28,544 nt of DNA, taken from CAYVOX01 sp964453035. Its GTDB lineage: Bacteria; Chloroflexota; Anaerolineae; Anaerolineales; Anaerolineaceae. This document shows, in pieces, positions 6,392 through 13,911 of the stretch. The position numbers and the translations under genes were made by a program. Under the pieces are notes generated by a model. The model was not told where the DNA came from. It did no database searches and saw only the letters and a list, made by a program, of their open reading frames with translations. The stretch covers positions 1 to 28,544 of the forward strand of contig CAYVOX010000027.1 in NCBI GenBank assembly GCA_964453035.1, given 5' to 3'. The stretch's first letter is position 1, and every line of letters starts with the position of its first letter.

Positions 6392-7168
6392 ATGGACTGC
6401 AAACCTGTTCAACTAAATTATGAGGAATTTGGGCAAGGGGTGCCGCTTATTCTCATTCATGGGTTCCCACTGGATCACTCTATCTGGCTGCCGGTTTTGG
6501 AATGGCTGACGCCGCATACGCGGGTCATCCTGCCGGATTTACGCGGCTTTGGCAAGTCTCCGCTGTGTGAAGAGGTATCAACGATGCGCCTGATGGCGGA
6601 GGATATCGCCGGGCTGATGGATTCCCTCAAGACTGAGAAAGCAATCCTGGTGGGTCATTCGATGGGTGGATACGTGGCGTTGAACTTCGCGCGCGTGTAT
6701 CCCCGCCGGCTGCTGGGTCTGGGTCTGGTTGCGACCCAGGCTGCCGCAGATACCCTTGAGCGCCGCCAGGCGCGCCTGGCTTCCGCGGCGGAGGTGAAGC
6801 GTAAAGGTGTGAGGGTTGTGGCTGGCTCAATGCCGGCTAAATTGACCACTGATGCCAGTTTACATGAACCGCTCAGGGCACTCATCCAAAAAGCTCCCTC
6901 AAAAGGCGTGCAGGCGGCTCTGAAGGGCATGGCGGAACGCGCAGATGCAACGGACTGGTTGACGGAGATAACCGTTCCGGCTGTGGTGATTGCGGGTGAA
7001 AAGGATGCCCTTATTCCCCCGGAACGCTCCAGGACGATGACGCAAATGTTGAATCACGCCTGGCTGGTCGAGATTGCTTCCGCCAGCCACATGCCGATGA
7101 TGGAAGCTCCACAACAGGTAGCCCAGGCGCTGCTCCAACTCATCAAGCTGGCTAAACCGGCGATCTAG
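6392..7168 (+). CDS. Alpha/beta hydrolase
   Basis: A 258-residue alpha/beta-hydrolase-fold enzyme without a signal peptide, so cytoplasmic. The oxyanion-region HGFPLD is at residues 23-28, and PDLRGFGKS at 48-56. The nucleophile elbow GHSMGG has S90 as nucleophile. The acid is probably the Asp in GEKDALIP (near 207) and the base the His in ASHMPMMEAP (near 232). The overall pattern resembles small esterases and 3-oxoadipate enol-lactonase-like hydrolases, but the substrate is unknown. It follows cca after 13 bases with AAAGGA upstream, so it is probably in the same operon. Its TAG stop shares the palindrome CTAG (7165-7168) with the stop of the convergent acetyltransferase gene. Confidence 0.88.
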   Translation: MDCKPVQLNYEEFGQGVPLILIHGFPLDHSIWLPVLEWLTPHTRVILPDLRGFGKSPLCEEVSTMRLMAEDIAGLMDSLKTEKAILVGHSMGGYVALNFARVYPRRLLGLGLVATQAAADTLERRQARLASAAEVKRKGVRVVAGSMPAKLTTDASLHEPLRALIQKAPSKGVQAALKGMAERADATDWLTEITVPAVVIAGEKDALIPPERSRTMTQMLNHAWLVEIASASHMPMMEAPQQVAQALLQLIKLAKPAI

Positions 7169-7701
7169 AATTTCTTCAACATGCGAAAGGCTGGTTCTTC
7201 AATTCTCTGCAGGTCGCCGTTGTGATCAATGTAGCTCCAGATGCCAGCATCAGTCCCAATAATGCGAAACCCCTTGCGCAGGTACAGGCGTTGAGCATCA
7301 ACATTAGATTGCGCCACATTCAAGGTCAGGGCTCGAAATCCCCTGCGGCGCAGGTCGTATTCCAGGGTTGCCAGCATGCGCGAACCCAACCCGGCGTTGC
7401 GCCAGGGGGGACGGATGCGAAAGGAGTAAAGGTAGGCGCGTTCCACGCCGTCGGCAAGCTCGGGATGGTCGCAAATGAGCTGGATGAACACCTGCCCGAT
7501 GATGGCGTCATCAGGGAGAGTTGCCACCCACAGCACAGCGCTGCCTTTAACCATGCGCTCATAGGCCGTGGCGTACACGTTACGAAAATGGGCGTATTCT
7601 CCGTCCCATTCCAACGCCGGCAGGTCATCTTTCCTCAGGGTGCGGATCGTCACCTGAGAAAGCCACTCGTCAACCGGATGGATTGCCTGAATTTCTTCCA
7701 T
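7165..7701 (-). CDS. GNAT family N-acetyltransferase
   Basis: A 178-residue acetyl-CoA-dependent acetyltransferase. The N-terminal part TIRTLRKDDLPAL begins the fold. The acetyl-CoA-binding motif is RPPWRNAGLGSRML (R/Q-x-x-G-x-G/A form, with N-A-G-L-G), and the C-terminal NVDAQRLYLRKGFRIIG is the usual motif B. The substrate is unknown; the fold resembles RimI-like enzymes but the gene is not in a rimI context. The ATG at 7701 is preferred over an in-frame GTG at 7740, because the latter lies inside a palindromic repeat and AAGGG precedes the ATG. It is convergent with the hydrolase gene and divergent from a second GNAT gene. Confidence 0.88.
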   Translation of the reverse strand: MEEIQAIHPVDEWLSQVTIRTLRKDDLPALEWDGEYAHFRNVYATAYERMVKGSAVLWVATLPDDAIIGQVFIQLICDHPELADGVERAYLYSFRIRPPWRNAGLGSRMLATLEYDLRRRGFRALTLNVAQSNVDAQRLYLRKGFRIIGTDAGIWSYIDHNGDLQRIEEPAFRMLKKF

Positions 7702-7726
7702 CTTGCCCTTAAATATATCATAACTT

Positions 7727-7763
7727 GCCCGGTGTATCACAGCGCCGGGCTGAAGCCACCGGG
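7727..7763. repeat. Short REP-like extragenic palindrome
   Basis: CCCGGTG (7728-7734) can pair with CACCGGG (7757-7763). Alternatively GCCCGG (7727-7732) pairs with CCGGGC (7745-7750). The inner part CCGGGCTGAAGCC is a Gly-Cys-rich imperfect palindrome like the GGCTGAAGCC extragenic repeats seen in many genomes. It lies between two divergent acetyltransferase genes. No second copy occurs in this window, so repeat status is inferred. Confidence 0.35.
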
Positions 7764-7786
7764 ATTACACGTAAAAGTGAGAGGAA

Positions 7787-8302
7787 ATGGAAATTCACGC
7801 CATAACTGCATCTGATACAGAGTGGGTTGGCCGTCTTTGGACGGAATATTGGGGCAGCGCGTATATTCTCGCCCACGGGCAAGTTTTTATCCCTTCGATG
7901 GTGACGGGATTCTCAGCCTGGGAAGGCGAGAACTTAATCGGCCTGGTGACAATGGTGATTCGCGAGGATGCCTGTGAAATCATTACCATCGACAGTTTCA
8001 AACGGCAGGGTGGGGTTGGCAGTGCCCTGCTGGCAGCGGTTGCCGGGGAGGCGCGCCGGAAGGGCTGCAAACGTCTGTTTTTGATGACGACGAATGATAA
8101 CCTTAATGCCCTGGGATTCTATCAGAAGCGCGGGTTTCGCCTGTGCGGGTTGCACGCTGGCGCAATTGATGCCTGCAGAAAGCAAAAACCGCAAATCCCC
8201 CTGGTGGGTGAGAACGATATCCCAATTCATGATGAGCTTGAACTTGAGTTCAACTTAAGCGGCAGGTTAGACGTTGAGCCAGAGGGGGAGGATTTCGAGT
8301 AG
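7787..8302 (+). CDS. GNAT family N-acetyltransferase
   Basis: A 171-residue acetyltransferase. The acetyl-CoA motif is FKRQGGVGSALL (R-Q-G-G-V-G, near residues 70-78), preceded by the beta strand CEIITIDS. The motif NLNALGFYQKRGFRLCG is the usual C-terminal signature. The last 30 residues are rich in Asp and Glu and outside the core domain. GAGAGGAA immediately precedes the ATG. The substrate is unknown. It stands nine bases before the L,D-transpeptidase gene and is probably co-transcribed with it. It is not an obvious paralogue of the neighbouring acetyltransferase on the other strand. Confidence 0.85.
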   Translation: MEIHAITASDTEWVGRLWTEYWGSAYILAHGQVFIPSMVTGFSAWEGENLIGLVTMVIREDACEIITIDSFKRQGGVGSALLAAVAGEARRKGCKRLFLMTTNDNLNALGFYQKRGFRLCGLHAGAIDACRKQKPQIPLVGENDIPIHDELELEFNLSGRLDVEPEGEDFE

Positions 8303-8311
8303 AATAGGCCT

Positions 8312-9457
8312 ATGCAAAAAAGGTTGCTTTTCCTCACCCTGGTTTTGGTTGCCAGCCTGGTTTTTCCCGGGAAGTTGGTTGTCGCGCAGCCACTGGCCGG
8401 GAGCAGCGCCACGCTGACGAGCGAGCCCACTCAGGGGGAGGTGCTTTGCCTGCCGGAAGAGCGGCTACAGGAACCGGCGCGCTGCGCGGTGTACGGCCCG
8501 GCCCAGGTGCTCACGCAAATGGCCAGGAACGGTGCCAGCCTGATTGCCGCTCCGTTCCCGTTTTCACCCTTGCCCACAGGCCTGGCATCAATACCCTTCC
8601 AGTACGCATTGGTGACGGATAAATCTGCTCCGCTGTACGCTTCGCTGGATGCAGCCATAGCAAAACAAACTCAGCGCATTTTACCCGCCGGGAAGATTTA
8701 CGTGGCTTATTCTCAGCGGGTTGAGAAAAACGGCGGGGTGTACTACCGAATCCAGACGGGCGAATGGATTTCGGGAGAGAGCATCCTCTCGCGGGTGGGT
8801 TACTCTACCGATTCGCGCGGTGTAAAAGTAACCGGCATCCCGCGCATGACGTTCGGCTGGACGATTGATATCGTTGAGACGCGCCTTGAACCGGGTTTGA
8901 AAGCCAAACTGACCGGACGTAAGGTTCCCATCTACACGCTCGTGTGGGTTTACGAGACGACCACCCTTGATAATCAACTCTGGGTGCGCATTGGCCCTAA
9001 CGAATGGGCTGAGAAGCGGCTGATTGGCAGAGTTTTCAATAACCCCACGCCGCCTGAGGGGGTGACCAACGGTCGGTGGATTGAGATCAACCTTTTTGAC
9101 CAGACGATTTCCGTCTATGACCAGAACCGCATGGTTTTTGCTGCATTGATTGCCAGCGGCATCAAGCAGATGGCCACGCGCCCTGGATTATTCCAGATCA
9201 CCAAAAAAGTGGCTGCCGAGCACATGTCGGGCGCGTTTGAAGCCGACCGCTCGGATTACTATTACCTGGAGAGCGTCCCCTGGACGATGTACTTTGACGG
9301 CGCCCGCGCCATGCACGGCGTTTACTGGCGCACTTCCTTCGGACGGCAGGTTTCACACGGCTGTGTGAACCTGACCGTGGCCGATGCGCGCTGGCTTTAC
9401 GATTGGGCTAAGCCCGGTGAATGGGTTTACGCCTGGGATGAACGCGAACAGAAGTAA
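8312..9457 (+). CDS. Secreted L,D-transpeptidase (YkuD domain)
   Basis: Extracytoplasmic cysteine enzyme that would form 3-3 cross-links in peptidoglycan or attach proteins to it. The 381-residue precursor starts with a signal peptide (MQKR, then a hydrophobic run, ending near VVAQP at residue 26). Residues about 95-235 contain two beta-rich SH3-like stretches (VTDKSAPLYAS and TGRKVPIYTLVW). The YkuD domain starts at RWIEINLFDQTISVYD. The catalytic block has H335 in MHGVYW and the S348-H349-G350-C351-V-N signature. GLFQITKK and the tyrosine-rich segment before it are typical. Its presence implies a peptidoglycan-like wall, or at least its remodelling, in this lineage. Confidence 0.93.
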   Translation: MQKRLLFLTLVLVASLVFPGKLVVAQPLAGSSATLTSEPTQGEVLCLPEERLQEPARCAVYGPAQVLTQMARNGASLIAAPFPFSPLPTGLASIPFQYALVTDKSAPLYASLDAAIAKQTQRILPAGKIYVAYSQRVEKNGGVYYRIQTGEWISGESILSRVGYSTDSRGVKVTGIPRMTFGWTIDIVETRLEPGLKAKLTGRKVPIYTLVWVYETTTLDNQLWVRIGPNEWAEKRLIGRVFNNPTPPEGVTNGRWIEINLFDQTISVYDQNRMVFAALIASGIKQMATRPGLFQITKKVAAEHMSGAFEADRSDYYYLESVPWTMYFDGARAMHGVYWRTSFGRQVSHGCVNLTVADARWLYDWAKPGEWVYAWDEREQK

Positions 9458-9502
9458 TTTCCCCGCGGAAAAATCTACCAGAAAGCATATCAAATGGGGA
9501 GG

Positions 9503-10558
9503 TCAGGGTTCCAGCAGGACCGGCACGCTCCACAGCTCCACCGTACCGGGGATGCGGCTGGCACTCTCCTGCCGGACGACCAGCCTGGCCTGGGTGGATT
9601 TAGGCACCTTGTAGGCCAGGTCAATTTCAAAGGGGGTGTGGCTCAGAACGCCGGAGGGCATCCCAATATTCAACTTGCCGGAACTCAGCACCTGGCCTTG
9701 CTCATCGAGTAATTCGAAGATGACCGGGTTTGCATTCACCGGGCGGACCAGACCGCGCACCTGAAGAATGCCACCCGTCACGATTTGATCCGGGAAGGGG
9801 AGGCGGATGAGGTACGGGGCGATTTGTTCCGATGCAGGGAAGAAATCGTTGGCGCCGATGGAGAACAGCACGAGATCCAGTGAACTGAGCGCCATGGTGC
9901 GTCCATATTTATCCTTGACGCTCAGTTTAAGGCGGGCTGTCTCGGCAACGCCGGGGATGCTGAACACCACTTTTGGCGCGATAGCAATGCTGCGGTTGAG
10001 ATACTCACTGTAGTTCAGGCGCTGCTGGCTGATCATTCTCCCATCCTCGCCGACCAGTTCCAGCAGCACCAGGCCGTCCTCGCCGGGGGTCACGCCAGCT
10101 TCCAGTTGAAGCGGAGAGAGCACTTTTGAGAAGGCGCCGGGTCGCAGGAAGCGCAGGTAAGCCGGCTGCGGCGTGGGCGTGAGGGTGATGGTGTTCGTCC
10201 GGGTGGGGAGGGGCGTCCACCAGGGCGTGACGGTTGGAATTTTGGTTTGCGTGCCGGTGCGCGTGATGGTGGGCGAAAGGGTTGGTGAGCCAGGCAGCGG
10301 GGTGAGCGTCACTGTGCCGGTGGCAGGTTGCGGGGTTAGCGAGGGGATGGAGGAGGGCGTTGCGGTGGCTTTAGGCGCTTCGGAGGGCAATACCGGGCTG
10401 GAGGTTGACGCTATTGTGGCAGGCGCAACCGGCGTCAGGCTGGCTTCAACAGGCGGGGGGGGTGGGGGCATGAATTGATCGCAGGCGGCGAGCGACAGCC
10501 CCGATAAAATAAACAGCCCTGCCGCCAGCCACAGGCTAGCCCTGCTTTGACCTTTCAT
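9503..10558 (-). CDS. Thr/Pro-rich surface lipoprotein of unknown function
   Basis: A 351-residue predicted lipoprotein. The signal sequence ends in the lipobox LAAC with C26. A run of six prolines follows, then a linker of about 110 residues dominated by Thr, Pro and Ser (many TPT and TLTP elements), typical of Chloroflexota surface proteins and possibly glycosylated. Residues about 145-350 form a beta-rich globular part with two similar stretches, LRPGAFSKVLSPLQLEAGVTPG and LPFPDQIVTGGILQVRGLV, resembling Ig-like domains that begin PxxG and present an extended strand. No enzyme motif is visible. The start at 10558 is chosen because the upstream in-frame extension runs through a mobile palindromic element. 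It converges on the L,D-transpeptidase gene. Confidence 0.75.
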   Translation of the reverse strand: MKGQSRASLWLAAGLFILSGLSLAACDQFMPPPPPPVEASLTPVAPATIASTSSPVLPSEAPKATATPSSIPSLTPQPATGTVTLTPLPGSPTLSPTITRTGTQTKIPTVTPWWTPLPTRTNTITLTPTPQPAYLRFLRPGAFSKVLSPLQLEAGVTPGEDGLVLLELVGEDGRMISQQRLNYSEYLNRSIAIAPKVVFSIPGVAETARLKLSVKDKYGRTMALSSLDLVLFSIGANDFFPASEQIAPYLIRLPFPDQIVTGGILQVRGLVRPVNANPVIFELLDEQGQVLSSGKLNIGMPSGVLSHTPFEIDLAYKVPKSTQARLVVRQESASRIPGTVELWSVPVLLEP

Positions 10559-10579
10559 GCTCAAGTTTGCCCTGTTTTC

Positions 10580-10712
10580 TTGATTTATTCGGGGCTGTCT
10601 TAAAAGTCCATTTTTGTCATGCTGAGCGTAGCGAAGCATCTCATTATTGTGTAGAGACTCTTCGCTTCGCTCAGAGTGACATACTCCTTTTTGGACAGCC
10701 CCGTTTGATTTA
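10580..10712. mobile_element. MITE-like palindromic element with terminal inverted repeats and 8-bp target duplication
   Basis: Ten-base perfect terminal inverted repeats CGGGGCTGTC (10590-10599) and GACAGCCCCG (10694-10703) bound an element of about 115 bases that encodes no protein. An exact 8-base direct repeat TTGATTTA flanks it at 10580-10587 and 10705-10712, as expected for a target-site duplication. Inside are two 27-base arms (10616-10642 and 10654-10680) that match as inverted repeats at 22 of 27 positions. Each arm can also fold on itself: ATGCT with AGCAT in one, ACTCT with AGAGT in the other. A mobilising transposase is not in the window. Confidence 0.75.
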
Positions 10713-10752
10713 GTTAGTTTGCCTGCGCGGTGCGTTTGGTTCGCCGGGTGGT

Positions 10753-12255
10753 TTACAGGCCGTAAATGGCGCTGTACTTGTTTACCAGGTAGCGCACATA
10801 CGGCTGGGGATCAATCTTTGATCCGGTCACCTTCTGCAGCAATTCCTGGGGTTCGTACTTGGCGCCGTAACCGTGAATATTCTTCCACAACCAGGCCAGC
10901 AATTCGCCAAATTCACCGTGCTCAATCTGCGATTCCATGTCGGGAATCTGCTGCTGCATCTTTTCCCATAGTTGGGCTGAGACCAGGTTGCCAAGCGCAT
11001 AGGTTGGGAAGTAGCCGAAATAGCCACTCGACCAGTGCACATCCTGCAGCACGCCGTGAGCATCATCCGGAGGGGTGATGCCCAAATAGTCGCGCATGCG
11101 GGCGTTCCAGGCTTCCGGCAGGTCTTTCACCTGCAGGCTGCCTTCCATCAGGGCAATTTCCAATTCCAGGCGGAGCATGATGTGCAGGTTGTAAGTGGCC
11201 TCGTCTGATTCAACCCTTATTAATGAAGGCTCCACCTTGTTGATGCCTTTGTAGAAGGTCATCAGGCTGACGTTGCCCAATTCGGCGGGGAAGAGCTGCT
11301 GGAAGCGGGGGTAGAAATATTTCCAGAACGGCAGTGAGCGGCCAATCAGATTCTCATACATGCGCGATTGGGACTCGTGGATGGCCATTGAAGCGCCGTT
11401 GGCCAGGGGTGTGCGCCGGAACTTGCGGTCGGGACCCTGTTCGTAGAGAGCGTGACCGCCTTCATGCATGGTGGAGAAGAGCGCTGAGGCGCCGTGGGTA
11501 GGGTCAAAGCGGGTGGTGATGCGCACATCGCCCAGGCCAAAACTAGTGGTGAATGGATGCATGGCTTTATCCTGGCGGCCGCGGTCCCAGTCATAGCCGA
11601 ACTTGCTGACCACTTCCACCCCAAAATTCCACTGAGCCTGTTCGTCATACGGCCTGGTGAGGAAGCTGTCATCCACCTGCCGTTTTTGACCGATGGCGCT
11701 AATTAAAGCAACCTGCTGCGGCCGCAAGGCGTTGAAAATAGCCTGCACTTCGGCAGTTTTCAGGCCGGGCTCAAACCCATCCAGCAGTGGATCGTAAACG
11801 TGCTCGTAAGGCGCAAAAAAGGAGGCGTACTCGCGCCGCAGGGCGACGATGCGCTCCAGGCTGGGCTGGAAGATGCTGAAATCTGAGGCGCGCTTGGCTT
11901 TTTCCCAGACCATGTGCGCCTGCGAGGTTTCTTTGCTGAACTCCGCCACCCAGCGGTTAGGAACTTTGGTGAGTTTATCAAACTCACGGAGGGTAACTTT
12001 GATCAGGCGGGCATCATCTGAATCGGGGTCGATGGTTTTGGCGTACTCCCGCATTTCGCCCATCAATTGCACCGATTCGGGGGCGGTGATTTTCATGTGC
12101 ATCAAGCGTTCCATCGTGGAAATCTGGTCGCTGCGATCCTCCGCGCCGCCTGCAGGCATGTTGACCTGCATATCCCAGCCTAAGAGGGCCGTGATATGGC
12201 CGTAATCGGTAATTTCTTGGATTGTTGCTTTGAATGTGTCGAGTCGATTTTCCAT
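10753..12255 (-). CDS. M32 family metallocarboxypeptidase (carboxypeptidase Taq type)
   Basis: Zinc carboxypeptidase that removes C-terminal residues from peptides, cytoplasmic (no signal peptide). The 500-residue length is standard for M32. The metal motif HEGGH (H264, E265, H268) and the downstream third ligand in HESQSRMYEN (E294) are present. Other family segments are GWDMQVNMPAGG near the N terminus, DVRITTRFDP before the zinc site, and EATYNLHIMLRLELE after it. The gene follows the dehydrogenase gene on the same strand after 17 bases, with AAAAGGAT before its ATG, so the two share a transcript. Downstream is the MITE-like element. Confidence 0.95.
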   Translation of the reverse strand: MENRLDTFKATIQEITDYGHITALLGWDMQVNMPAGGAEDRSDQISTMERLMHMKITAPESVQLMGEMREYAKTIDPDSDDARLIKVTLREFDKLTKVPNRWVAEFSKETSQAHMVWEKAKRASDFSIFQPSLERIVALRREYASFFAPYEHVYDPLLDGFEPGLKTAEVQAIFNALRPQQVALISAIGQKRQVDDSFLTRPYDEQAQWNFGVEVVSKFGYDWDRGRQDKAMHPFTTSFGLGDVRITTRFDPTHGASALFSTMHEGGHALYEQGPDRKFRRTPLANGASMAIHESQSRMYENLIGRSLPFWKYFYPRFQQLFPAELGNVSLMTFYKGINKVEPSLIRVESDEATYNLHIMLRLELEIALMEGSLQVKDLPEAWNARMRDYLGITPPDDAHGVLQDVHWSSGYFGYFPTYALGNLVSAQLWEKMQQQIPDMESQIEHGEFGELLAWLWKNIHGYGAKYEPQELLQKVTGSKIDPQPYVRYLVNKYSAIYGL

Positions 12256-12272
12256 AAAGTATCCTTTTTTTT

Positions 12273-13214
12273 TCAGGCCACTTTCCAGCGGAGCGGTTCG
12301 CCTCGCAGGGCTGCCAGAACTTCAGCGGAGATATCCCCGGCGGCGCGCGCCTGGGCTTCAACGGTTTGACCGCCCATGTGGGGCACGGCTACGACCCTGG
12401 GATGGCTGACCAGCGGCGTCAGACCGGGCGGTTCGGTGGCGAACACGTCCAGCCCGGCGGCGGCAACCTTGCCGGATTCAAGGGCAGCCAGCAGCGCGGC
12501 TTCGTCAATAACGCCGCCGCGAGCCGCGCAGACAATGCGCACGCCGGTTTTCATTTTGGCAAACGCTTCTGCGTTCAGCATGTTGCGCGAATCTGCGGTC
12601 AGGGGAATGTGGAGCGTGATGAAATCCGCGCGGGCCAGAAGCTCATCCAGGGAGACCGGATCTCCGCCGCGTTTTGAAATTTCTTCACCCGGGATCAGTG
12701 GGTCGTAGCCAATCACTTGCATATCGAATGCTTTGGCGCGCTGTCCAACCAGACTGCCGATGCGGCCAAAACCGATGATACCCAGGGTTTTGCCGGAAAG
12801 TTCGCAGCCTTCCATTTCCTTCTTCAGCCATTTTCCAGCTTTCATGCCGGCATCGGCGCGGGGAATTTCGCGGCAAACTGCCAGCATTAAGCCCATAGCC
12901 AATTCAGCCACTGCCACCGAGGTGGCGATGGGGGCGTTGACGACGGTTACTTTGGCGGCTTTAGCGGCGTTGAGGTCAATGTTATCCACCCCTACGCCGG
13001 AACGTCCAACAACTTTGAGCTTTTTTGCAGCTTCGAACACAGCCGGGGTCACTTTTGTTCGTCCCCGAACGATGAGCGCATCGTACTCCGCAACCACTTT
13101 CAATAATTCGTCAGCCGTAATGGTGGGATTATCAACCACTTCCGCCGATTGGCGCAGGATGGCTTTGCCGTTCTCCTCCAGCCCATCCGTCAACAGTATT
13201 TTCCATACAGCCAT
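12273..13214 (-). CDS. D-2-hydroxyacid dehydrogenase, phosphoglycerate dehydrogenase type without ACT domain
   Basis: NAD-dependent dehydrogenase, most like 3-phosphoglycerate dehydrogenase (first step of serine synthesis). In the 313-residue protein the substrate-side motif is VGRSGVGVDNID (69-80), the Rossmann motif GFGRIG is at 148-153 with D171 as the likely NAD ribose ligand, and the catalytic triad is R232, E261 and H279 (ARGGVIDE, ATEPP, PHMGG). It lacks the C-terminal regulatory and ACT domains of longer SerA proteins. The ATG at 13214 is supported by AAAAGGAG; an earlier in-frame ATG at 13244 lies upstream of that site. Another 2-hydroxyacid substrate is possible. Confidence 0.9.
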   Translation of the reverse strand: MAVWKILLTDGLEENGKAILRQSAEVVDNPTITADELLKVVAEYDALIVRGRTKVTPAVFEAAKKLKVVGRSGVGVDNIDLNAAKAAKVTVVNAPIATSVAVAELAMGLMLAVCREIPRADAGMKAGKWLKKEMEGCELSGKTLGIIGFGRIGSLVGQRAKAFDMQVIGYDPLIPGEEISKRGGDPVSLDELLARADFITLHIPLTADSRNMLNAEAFAKMKTGVRIVCAARGGVIDEAALLAALESGKVAAAGLDVFATEPPGLTPLVSHPRVVAVPHMGGQTVEAQARAAGDISAEVLAALRGEPLRWKVA

Positions 13215-13355
13215 TTCTAATCTCCTTTTTGTGATTGAATTCAACTGCTGGATATACTTACTTTAATAATTGTACCTTAAACTCAGCAAACAATAGTCTG
13301 CCCTGGCCGGGTTAGATGTACCGGACCAGAAGCGCAAGGTGAAATCTGCCCAACT

Positions 13356-13384
13356 GAAAATGCCACTTGCGGTTGAAGTGGCAT
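13356..13384 (-). terminator. Probable intrinsic terminator downstream of the RpiB-like gene
   Basis: ATGCCACTT (13360-13368) and AAGTGGCAT (13376-13384) form a perfect 9-bp stem with a seven-base loop. On the minus strand it is followed by a short TTTT run. It lies about 45 bases past the stop of the RpiB-like gene and would end the macAB-like operon transcript. The short T run makes it moderate rather than strong. Confidence 0.6.
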
Positions 13385-13427
13385 CAACTAAGTATCCATC
13401 TTGCCGGTTGGAGAACGCGGTTGCGCT

Positions 13428-13892
13428 TTACGGTCCGTAAATATCCTCAAAGCCCTCTTCTTCGGCTTTGCGAATGCTTTCGAGGCAGGCATCATCCTCA
13501 GGGTTGGGCTGGTAGGGGGTGGCCAGCCAGGCCTTGATGATTTCCAGTGCAACGGGCACGGAAGTCAGGCGCAGCGAGATGCACAGCACGTTGGCGTTGT
13601 TCCACAGGCGCGCCCCGCGAGCGGTCTCCGCATCCACGCACAGAGCTGCGCGGATGCCGGGTACTTTGTTGGCCGCAATGCTGACGCCCGTTCCGGTCCA
13701 GCAAAAGAGGATGCCTTCATCCACCCGGTGAAGGGCGATTTCTTTGGCCACCATAAAGGCTACTTCGGGCCAGGTCACCGATCCGCTGCTGACCGGTCCA
13801 AACCAACTGACCTCGTGGCCTTCCGAGCGCAGATGCTCAATCACAGCATCGACTACGCCGTTTCTTTCATCTGAGCCGACTGCAATCTTCAT
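13428..13892 (-). CDS. RpiB/LacA/LacB family protein with altered active site
   Basis: A 154-residue member of the ribose-5-phosphate isomerase B family. It keeps MKIAVGSD at the start, the catalytic-cysteine segment ILFCWTGTGVSIAANK (C64, equal to E. coli C66) and PGIRAALC. Two key histidines differ: the DH pair is D8-E9 here, and the ring-opening His (E. coli H99) is W97 in RLWNNANVL. This suggests a different sugar-phosphate substrate from ribose 5-phosphate. The start at 13892 matches the family N terminus; an ATG at 13919 would overlap the end of the permease gene by eight bases. It lies 19 bases after that gene and is likely co-transcribed with the exporter. Confidence 0.8.
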   Translation of the reverse strand: MKIAVGSDERNGVVDAVIEHLRSEGHEVSWFGPVSSGSVTWPEVAFMVAKEIALHRVDEGILFCWTGTGVSIAANKVPGIRAALCVDAETARGARLWNNANVLCISLRLTSVPVALEIIKAWLATPYQPNPEDDACLESIRKAEEEGFEDIYGP

Positions 13893-13911
13893 ATTTATTT
13901 CCCGCTGCCGA

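Noticed and set aside
7222..7815. 197-codon plus-strand open frame over the minus-strand acetyltransferase
   Set aside because: No recognisable motif and it runs through the REP-like palindrome; the minus-strand frame has the GNAT motifs.
9461..9475. TTTCC/GGAAA hairpin between convergent genes as a terminator
   Set aside because: Only five base pairs and no T run on either strand.
10559..10639. 27-residue N-terminal extension of the Thr/Pro-rich lipoprotein
   Set aside because: The extension would be translated from the mobile palindromic element and would precede a complete lipoprotein signal with lipobox; the ATG at 10558 is the better start.
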